A DNA stretch of 7,344 nt from Oscillospiraceae bacterium (GTDB taxonomy: Bacteria; Bacillota; Clostridia; Oscillospirales; Ruminococcaceae). The translations under genes were made by a program, and so were the position numbers. The number at the start of each line of letters is the position of its first letter. Positions within the stretch are counted from its first letter, which is position 1. Where the stretch lies: contig JAFPPJ010000477.1 of assembly GCA_017410745.1 (NCBI GenBank), forward strand, positions 1-7,344, read 5' to 3'. The notes beneath the pieces are model-generated. The model saw only the letters and a list, made by a program, of their open reading frames with translations. It ran no database searches and was not told where the DNA came from. Shown here piece after piece: positions 1 through 4,980 of this stretch.

Positions 1-1817
1 ATCTTACAGGTACAAAGCTCAATGCCGTATATGTCAGCGGCAAGACCGAAACAGTCGATGTTGATGAGACTATGGTCTCCGGCTTTAACACACAGACTGC
101 AGGTACAAAGGCGGTCACCGTCACCTATAGCGGCAAGAGCGTTTCCTATACGATCACCGTTACTGCGGATACCGTAAATGCTGTCACCCTTGCAGGGTCA
201 CTGAAGAAAAACTACTTTACAGGCGATGCCATCGACCTTACAGGCACTAAGCTCAGTGTAGTATATGCCAGCGGAAAGACAGCATCCGTTGACGTTACAG
301 GCGCGATGGTAACGGGCTTTACTACTGCGACAGCAGGTACCAGGACAGTTACCGTCACCTACGGCGGCAAGAGCACGACCTATCAGATAACCGTAAAAAC
401 TCCCGCACTCGTTTCCATAAGCATGGCGAATATCCCCAGGACCGAGTATATAGTGGGTGCATCCCTCGATGTAACAGGAGGCAGCATAAGGGCGGAATAT
501 GAGGACGGCACCGTGAAGACCGTCACACTGACAGCTTCCATGGTATCGGGATTCAACAGCAGCAGAACGGGCACATACACACTTACTGTAACATACAGCA
601 GTAAGACTACCTCCTATGATATCACCGTAAGGGATGCGGAAGTCACCTCCGTGACCATATCTGCAAAGCCTAAGACAGCGTACTATATCGGCGATGCCAT
701 TGATCTTACAAACGGCAGGATAACCGTTGTGTATGAAAACGGTACATCAAAGGTAATGGCCATCACAGCGGATATGGTATCGGGATTTGATACATCCTCT
801 GCAGGCACAAAGACCATCACCGTTGCCTACGGCGGAAAGACAGCATCCTATACTATCACTGTTACGGCAGATGCAGTCAGGACTGTTGCTGTTACAGGAA
901 CATTTAAAAAGATCTACTTTATAGGAGATGATATAGACCTTACGGGTGCAAAGCTGAACGTGACCTATAACAGCGGCAAGACAGCATCAGTTGATGTTAC
1001 AAGTGCGATGGTATCGGGCTTTAACACACAGACAGCAGGGACCAGGACAGTCACTGTCACCTACGGCGGCAAGAGCACTGCATATTCTATCACAGTAAAG
1101 GCTGATACCGTAAAGACCATAGCTCTCGCAGGAACAGTCAGAAGAGAGTATTATGTGGACGATGAGCTGGATCTTTCCGGAACAAAGCTCGATGTAGCCT
1201 ATGAGAGCGGCAAGACTGCTTCAATAGATGTGACAGCATCTATGGTGACAGGATTCACTTCCGCAACACCAGGTAATAAGATCCTCTACGTTACATACAG
1301 CGGAAAGAGGATCACATATACCGTCACCGTCAGGGTGCTCGCAGTTGTAAAGGTGAGCATGGCAAATACTCCTAAGACAGATTATGTGACAGGCAATACC
1401 CTTGATGTTACGGGCGGCACTATCAAGGTCGATTATGAGAACGGCACATCCAAGACTATCGCCATGACAACTGCCATGGTCAGCGGATTCAATTCCGCCA
1501 CAGCCGGGAACAAGACCCTGACCGTGACCTACAATGGCAAGCAGACTTCCTATGTAATTACTGTAAGGGAGCCTGATGTGGCATCGATCACCATCCTGTC
1601 GAAACCCAAGACAGCATACTTTGTTGGTGATGAACTGAATATCACCGGCGGCAGGATCAACGTAAAGTATGAGAACAACACCACCAAGACCGTGAACATC
1701 ACTGCCGATATGATCTCGGGATTTGATACATCCACAGCAGGTCAGAAGGATGTTACAGTTACCTACGGCGGAAAGACAGCAGTATATCAGATAACCGTAA
1801 CGGCTGTAAAGGCAGTA
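1..1817 (+). repeat. 936-bp (four-domain) higher-order tandem repeat
   Basis: Domains D0-D3 and D4-D7 pair up one to one at a spacing of exactly 936 bases. Matching landmarks are GGCTTTAACACACAGAC at 81 and the same words at 1017; ATGGT at 306 and 1242; GCATGGC at 421 and 1357; and GATATG followed by TCGGGATTTGATACATCC at 771 and 1707. The first copy would start about 54 bases before the window, so 1-881 is its visible part and 882-1817 is the second copy. The copies have diverged but keep the length without any indel, consistent with an old in-frame segmental duplication kept under selection. Confidence 0.85.
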
Positions 1818-2285
1818 TCCCTCACAGTCAGCAAGATGCCTGCGAAGATCAGGTATTATACAGGCGATGAGCTTGATATCACAGGCGCTAAGATAACAGT
1901 AAGGTACAATAACAGCAAGACAGAGATCTTTGATATGACCGATGCAATGGTCTCCGGTTTTGACAGCAGCACAGCAGGTTCAAAGAGAGTCACCGTAACA
2001 TTTGAAGGTGTCAGTGGATATATAAATCTGACCGTGATCGCACTTGCTGTAAATTCCATAAAACTTGAAAAGGCTCCCGATAAAACATCCTATTATCTTG
2101 ATCAGGAACTCGACCTTACAGGCGGTTCCATGACAGTCACCTACAACAGCGGAAAGACAGAGAGCATCTCCATGACCGCAGAGGGCGTTACTGCAACAGG
2201 ATACGCTCCTCAGAGAGTGGGCACACAGACTATCACCGTCAGGTATCTGAACAGATCTGTGACATACAGCATACAGATGTCCATA
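1..2285 (+). repeat. Array of ten Ig-like (Big_3) domain repeats
   Basis: Domain boundaries, from matching strands: D0 1-179 (partial), D1 180-413, D2 414-647, D3 648-881, D4 882-1115, D5 1116-1349, D6 1350-1583, D7 1584-1817, D8 1818-2054, D9 2055-about 2285. D1 to D7 are each exactly 78 codons; D8 has 79. Three sequence subtypes can be told apart in D0-D7. One carries L-T-G-x-K-L and S-G-K-T-A-S. One begins with S-M-A-N-x-P. One carries K-P-K-T-A-Y and ends its core with T-A-D-M-x-S-G-F-D-T-S. D8 and D9 are more divergent: D8 lacks the G-K-T turn before the last strand, and D9 has extra residues around T-A-T-G-Y-A-P. The array contains no cysteine. Such domains normally act as rigid spacers that project a functional tip from the cell surface. 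Confidence 0.92.
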
Positions 2286-4652
2286 GATCCCGACAATGCT
2301 CCAGTTGTTCTGGACGGTGCAGGATATCTCAAGGTATCCGATGCTCTTCGCATGATAAAGACCGCAGGGTATTACGAGATTAAGGTATACAAGGACATAA
2401 CCGAAAATTCCCTCATGTTCCCGCAGGCTGCCACAAAGATAACGGTCACATCCGTTGGAGGGGCTGTCATAAAGGCATCTTCCGTCACTGCAAATACAGA
2501 CCTTGTTCTGAATGCTGTCATTGCCCCCGTACAGTCGGGAGGGACAGTATCTCTAAGAGCAGGCAACAATAAGCAGCTCGTGATAAACAAAGAAAATCTG
2601 GAGCTCGGAACAGTAAGCGGCAGCAAGACTTCTTCGCTTTTCATCAATGCGAATGTCAAGGCACAGTCTGTTTCCACATTCGGCACAGTAAAGACAGCGG
2701 GCGGCAGCGCACTTGAGATAACACGCACAATGTCGGGCGTAGATCTTGCAGAGGGTACCATAAAGCTCTCCACAGCCGCAGCTTCCTGCATGGCAACGAT
2801 AGTTAATTCCGGAAATACAGAGTTCATCCTTACTGCAGGAGCACAGAATGTATCCACCGGAAAGCTCCTTCTCCCCAAGGTTACGTTCACAAAAATCAAT
2901 GAAGGCTGCAAACTCAGAGTTAAGGTAGTTGACGGCAGCGGCAGCATGGTGATCCTTCCTGCTTCCCAGCCTGTAATCTACACAACAGGAACTCTCTCCT
3001 ACACCAACAGTATAGTTGTAGAGAATGCCATAACCGGTCATGACAGCAATATCAAGGCATTCATCTATCAGCGTGAATACCGCGCAGAATATGCAAAGGC
3101 TCTTACCCTTGAATGCTCAACAGGTAAGATATCGGGCGATTACTCCACATTTGAGGCGCTTTTCAATGCGATAAACTCAAATGCATCTGATACTTCTGCA
3201 TATTACAGGATAGTCCTCAACAATGATGTTACCGCAGAGAAGTTCACACTTCCCGCAAGAGCAGGCATCGGAATGGAAATAGACGGTGCATCCCATGTTC
3301 TCGATCTTTACGGTGTAAGCTCGCTTTCGCCCAGATATGCATTCACATTGAGGAATATGCAGCTTCGCAGCTACAATGCAAGGGCAGCAAGGGACATGGA
3401 CATCTCCATTACCGCTACTACCGGAGATCTCACACTCGATAACATCAGCAGCCAACATCTGACAGCGGTTAGAGGTTCTGCAAACACAACTCTCAATATC
3501 GAGAATTACGATGATATGGGTATGGCACCTGCCATCCAGACCTTCAAAGCAGTAAACTTAATTAACAGCTCGATCACAAGCGGCAAGGCGTTCAACGCAT
3601 CCGAGCTCAATATCGACAACTCCGTATTCACTGCAGCACAGGCGACTGTTACAATCAGCAAGTCCATCCACGGTGAGAACAATGCAAGGATCGCCCTTGT
3701 GAATGGATTCAGACCCATCACCATAAATGGTACCGCATCCGGCTCTATCAGCCTCATCGGAACAAATGGATATATGCCTGCTGAGAACACCCAGATACTG
3801 AACTCGTTAACAGCAGATGTAACAGTATTCGACGTTACTGCCATAGTTCCCGACAACGGCATTACCTACGGACTGGCAAGGAACGGCAGAGTGAACAAGG
3901 TGACGCTGAACGGTCTCTCCCTCTGTGTGAATGACACAAAGTTCGCTTTCTGGTCAGAGGCAGTGACATTCATCGAAAGCGGCAACGCAGTTCCCGCAGC
4001 AGATGGTGTTTACGAGATAAAGCTCCTTGGTGACTATAATATCGGTTCAAGGATATACTTCCCCAGAAATAAGGCTGTAAGGATAGTTTCGGATGATCCT
4101 GCAACACTTACATTCACATCCTTTATCTCTCCCACAGCAGGCATTGAAGCCGAGAACATATCGCTTGTATGTATGAATATGAACGGTTTACCGATAAAAT
4201 ACTCCATCAGCTGTTCTGCAGCAGATGCGGTGCTCCGCTTCAAAAACTGCGATATGATGACCTGCATGAGCATAACAGCAGCAAGATCCACTGTTATCCT
4301 TGAAGGCACGACTTGTTTCGGAGGCCTCACAGTATCGGCAAATGAACTTGTGCTCGACAAAAATGTAGTGTGCAGATTTGAGGGCATGACTGTAAACAAA
4401 CTTACTGTTGACGATAACATGCATATCAATATTCTCGACAGAAGGTCTTACAGGGTAGTTTCAGGCCTTTACGGAAAAGAACTGAGCGTTACCGTAGTCA
4501 ACGCACAGGATCAGCCTGTCAGCATCACAAGGGGCACAGTCATCGTATTCACAGGATATACCGAGCAGTATGACAACAATGTCTATGTGACGAATTACAA
4601 CGAATATGCAGTAAAGGACAGATCGAACAGGCTCATTATAAATGTTGTATGA
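1..4652 (+). CDS. Giant surface protein: tandem Big_3 Ig-like domains plus C-terminal beta-solenoid region (5' partial)
   Basis: The reading frame is open from the first base (first whole codon at 3) to TGA at 4650-4652, giving 1549 visible residues. The ATG at 72 is inside an Ig-like domain and is not the start; the true N-terminus, where a signal peptide would be expected, lies upstream of the window. Bases 1 to about 2285 encode ten Ig-like domains of about 78 residues with the group 3 pattern: K-x-x-Y near the start, G-D-x-x-D-(L/V)-T-G, a Y-x-(S/N)-G-K or Y-E-x-G-T turn, M-V-S-G-F, A-G-T, then V-T-Y-x-G-K and a closing T-V strand. About 2290-4649 encode a beta-strand-rich region with three related superdomains. 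No enzyme motif, membrane segment, dockerin, LPXTG signal or SLH domain is visible, and the chain ends in I-I-N-V-V. Family knowledge: Big_3 arrays are stalks of secreted or surface proteins, often adhesins. Inference: an extracellular adhesin or scaffold whose anchor, if any, is N-terminal or non-covalent. The family call for the Ig array is firm; function is not. Confidence 0.93.
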   Translation, partial: LTGTKLNAVYVSGKTETVDVDETMVSGFNTQTAGTKAVTVTYSGKSVSYTITVTADTVNAVTLAGSLKKNYFTGDAIDLTGTKLSVVYASGKTASVDVTGAMVTGFTTATAGTRTVTVTYGGKSTTYQITVKTPALVSISMANIPRTEYIVGASLDVTGGSIRAEYEDGTVKTVTLTASMVSGFNSSRTGTYTLTVTYSSKTTSYDITVRDAEVTSVTISAKPKTAYYIGDAIDLTNGRITVVYENGTSKVMAITADMVSGFDTSSAGTKTITVAYGGKTASYTITVTADAVRTVAVTGTFKKIYFIGDDIDLTGAKLNVTYNSGKTASVDVTSAMVSGFNTQTAGTRTVTVTYGGKSTAYSITVKADTVKTIALAGTVRREYYVDDELDLSGTKLDVAYESGKTASIDVTASMVTGFTSATPGNKILYVTYSGKRITYTVTVRVLAVVKVSMANTPKTDYVTGNTLDVTGGTIKVDYENGTSKTIAMTTAMVSGFNSATAGNKTLTVTYNGKQTSYVITVREPDVASITILSKPKTAYFVGDELNITGGRINVKYENNTTKTVNITADMISGFDTSTAGQKDVTVTYGGKTAVYQITVTAVKAVSLTVSKMPAKIRYYTGDELDITGAKITVRYNNSKTEIFDMTDAMVSGFDSSTAGSKRVTVTFEGVSGYINLTVIALAVNSIKLEKAPDKTSYYLDQELDLTGGSMTVTYNSGKTESISMTAEGVTATGYAPQRVGTQTITVRYLNRSVTYSIQMSIDPDNAPVVLDGAGYLKVSDALRMIKTAGYYEIKVYKDITENSLMFPQAATKITVTSVGGAVIKASSVTANTDLVLNAVIAPVQSGGTVSLRAGNNKQLVINKENLELGTVSGSKTSSLFINANVKAQSVSTFGTVKTAGGSALEITRTMSGVDLAEGTIKLSTAAASCMATIVNSGNTEFILTAGAQNVSTGKLLLPKVTFTKINEGCKLRVKVVDGSGSMVILPASQPVIYTTGTLSYTNSIVVENAITGHDSNIKAFIYQREYRAEYAKALTLECSTGKISGDYSTFEALFNAINSNASDTSAYYRIVLNNDVTAEKFTLPARAGIGMEIDGASHVLDLYGVSSLSPRYAFTLRNMQLRSYNARAARDMDISITATTGDLTLDNISSQHLTAVRGSANTTLNIENYDDMGMAPAIQTFKAVNLINSSITSGKAFNASELNIDNSVFTAAQATVTISKSIHGENNARIALVNGFRPITINGTASGSISLIGTNGYMPAENTQILNSLTADVTVFDVTAIVPDNGITYGLARNGRVNKVTLNGLSLCVNDTKFAFWSEAVTFIESGNAVPAADGVYEIKLLGDYNIGSRIYFPRNKAVRIVSDDPATLTFTSFISPTAGIEAENISLVCMNMNGLPIKYSISCSAADAVLRFKNCDMMTCMSITAARSTVILEGTTCFGGLTVSANELVLDKNVVCRFEGMTVNKLTVDDNMHINILDRRSYRVVSGLYGKELSVTVVNAQDQPVSITRGTVIVFTGYTEQYDNNVYVTNYNEYAVKDRSNRLIINVV
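2290..4649 (+). other. C-terminal beta-solenoid-like region with three related superdomains
   Basis: Three segments share the same opening: an aromatic or glycine turn, a short helix with A-L or A-V, then Y-x-I-x-(L/V), D-(I/V/Y)-T or similar, (F/L)-P and a run of short alternating strands. They open near 2322 (G-Y-L-K-V-S-D-A-L, then Y-Y-E-I-K-V and L-M-F-P), near 3123 (G-D-Y-S-T-F-E-A-L, then Y-Y-R-I-V-L and F-T-L-P) and near 3909 (F-A-F-W-S-E-A-V, then V-Y-E-I-K-L and I-Y-F-P). Later strands alternate small, hydrophobic and Asn/Thr/Ser residues, as in right-handed parallel beta-helices of the pectate-lyase-like fold. All ten cysteines seen in the visible protein fall here, seven of them in the third segment. 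The fold is inferred from pattern only. No catalytic Asp/Lys/Arg set of a polysaccharide lyase could be picked out, so an adhesive or ligand-binding role is as likely as an enzyme. Confidence 0.6.
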
Positions 4653-4663
4653 CAATATTTCAG

Positions 4664-4696
4664 AAAGGTCTCCCCAAGCGGGAGATCTTTCTTTTT
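4664..4696 (+). terminator. Intrinsic terminator after the surface-protein gene
   Basis: An 11-bp stem (AAAGGTCTCCC at 4664-4674 with GGGAGATCTTT at 4680-4690, one G-U pair) closes a 5-base loop and runs into a T-rich tract ending CTTTTT at 4696. It begins 11 bases after the TGA, so it should end transcription of the upstream gene and isolate the downstream gene. Confidence 0.9.
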
Positions 4697-4754
4697 AGTC
4701 AAAATATACAAATTTTTTGTGAAATGTTTTGCGGGTGGCACAGGTCATAATTCG

Positions 4755-4783
4755 TTGACAATCTTGTTGATTTTTGATATAAT
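4755..4783 (+). promoter_or_regulatory. Perfect-consensus sigma-70/sigma-A promoter for the downstream gene
   Basis: TTGACA at 4755-4760 and TATAAT at 4778-4783 are separated by 17 bases, the ideal spacing, in an AT-rich setting. The start point is expected near 4789-4791, leaving a leader of about 190 nt before the GTG at 4981. Both hexamers match the consensus fully, which predicts strong basal activity unless it is repressed; an inverted repeat lies over the -10. Confidence 0.85.
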
Positions 4784-4791
4784 AATATCAA
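4774..4791. promoter_or_regulatory. Perfect inverted repeat over the -10 and start point, candidate operator
   Basis: TTGATATAATAATATCAA has 7-base arms (4774-4780 and 4785-4791) around AATA. It covers the whole -10 hexamer and the predicted start point, a position where a dimeric repressor would block polymerase. The alternative is chance: a palindrome in a stretch made almost only of A and T is less surprising than in mixed sequence, and TATAAT itself contributes part of it. No regulator gene is visible nearby. Confidence 0.4.
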
Positions 4792-4930
4792 TTGTGAAAG
4801 TTTTTTTGACAATTATACTCAAACTGCTGTTTACAGCGGGTGACAGTAAGCTGCATCTTACGGAGACCATCTCTTGAAAAGAGAAAAATGATGTGTTCAT
4901 CGGGGTGCCTGTGAGACTTATCACAATTGA
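4788..4930 (+). promoter_or_regulatory. Structured 5' leader, candidate cis-regulatory RNA of unknown class
   Basis: TCAATTGTGA at 4788-4797, at the predicted 5' end of the transcript, is perfectly complementary to TCACAATTGA at 4921-4930. This makes a 10-bp closing stem around a series of small hairpins: GCTGT/ACAGC (4826-4837), GTAAG/CTTAC (4846-4861), CTCTT/AAGAG (4871-4883) and GATG/CATC (4890-4901). The 3' arm of the closing stem can instead pair locally, TGTGA 4910-4914 with TCACA 4921-4925. The 5' arm also has a local partner, ACAATT at 4809-4814. Such exclusive pairings are typical of leaders that switch. No terminator is visible between the structure and the gene, and no clear anti-Shine-Dalgarno segment was found, so the mode of control is unknown. 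It matches no riboswitch class that I can identify. Confidence 0.4.
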
Positions 4931-4966
4931 ACGGGCGGTCGGAATGCTGCTTGAATAATGGATAAC

Positions 4967-4972
4967 GGGAGG
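4967..4972 (+). promoter_or_regulatory. Ribosome binding site fixing the GTG start at 4981
   Basis: GGGAGG lies 8 bases before GTG at 4981. An in-frame TAA at 4963-4965 bars any start further upstream, and the next in-frame ATG (5062) would discard 27 residues and has no comparable Shine-Dalgarno sequence. The GTG start is therefore well supported. Confidence 0.85.
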
Positions 4973-4980
4973 AATACCAA

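Noticed and set aside
72..74. ATG at 72 as the start of the surface-protein gene.
   Set aside because: The frame is open to the window edge, and the codons before it complete the same Ig-like domain (L-T-G-T-K-L and S-G-K-T). No ribosome binding site precedes it.
2372..2947. 191-codon minus-strand frame (and other minus-strand frames such as 4034-4429 and 4921-5358).
   Set aside because: They lie opposite clearly coding + strand sequence or, for 4921-5358, the start of the downstream gene, and have no domain pattern or ribosome binding site. They are mirror frames.
4708..4720. ACAAA/TTTGT inverted repeat upstream of the promoter.
   Set aside because: Five-base arms in an A/T-only setting are expected by chance; it may be no more than AT-rich upstream DNA.
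4790..4814. AATTGT/ACAATT hairpin with a T-run, as an intrinsic terminator.
   Set aside because: The T-run is in the loop rather than after the stem, and the stem has only one G-C pair.
4792..4819. Second promoter, TTGTGA (4792-4797), 16 bases, TATACT (4814-4819).
   Set aside because: The -35 matches only four of six positions, and the perfect promoter just upstream explains transcription. Its start would remove the 5' arm of the leader stem.
4898..4974. TPP (thi-box) riboswitch: GGGGTGCC followed by TGAGA, then TTGAAC, TAATG and a purine-rich end recall thi-box words.
   Set aside because: The pairing partners are missing: no CCCG matches CGGGG, there is no CCTGAT core and no third stem between GGGGTGCC and TGAGA. 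The downstream gene also has no thiamine link.
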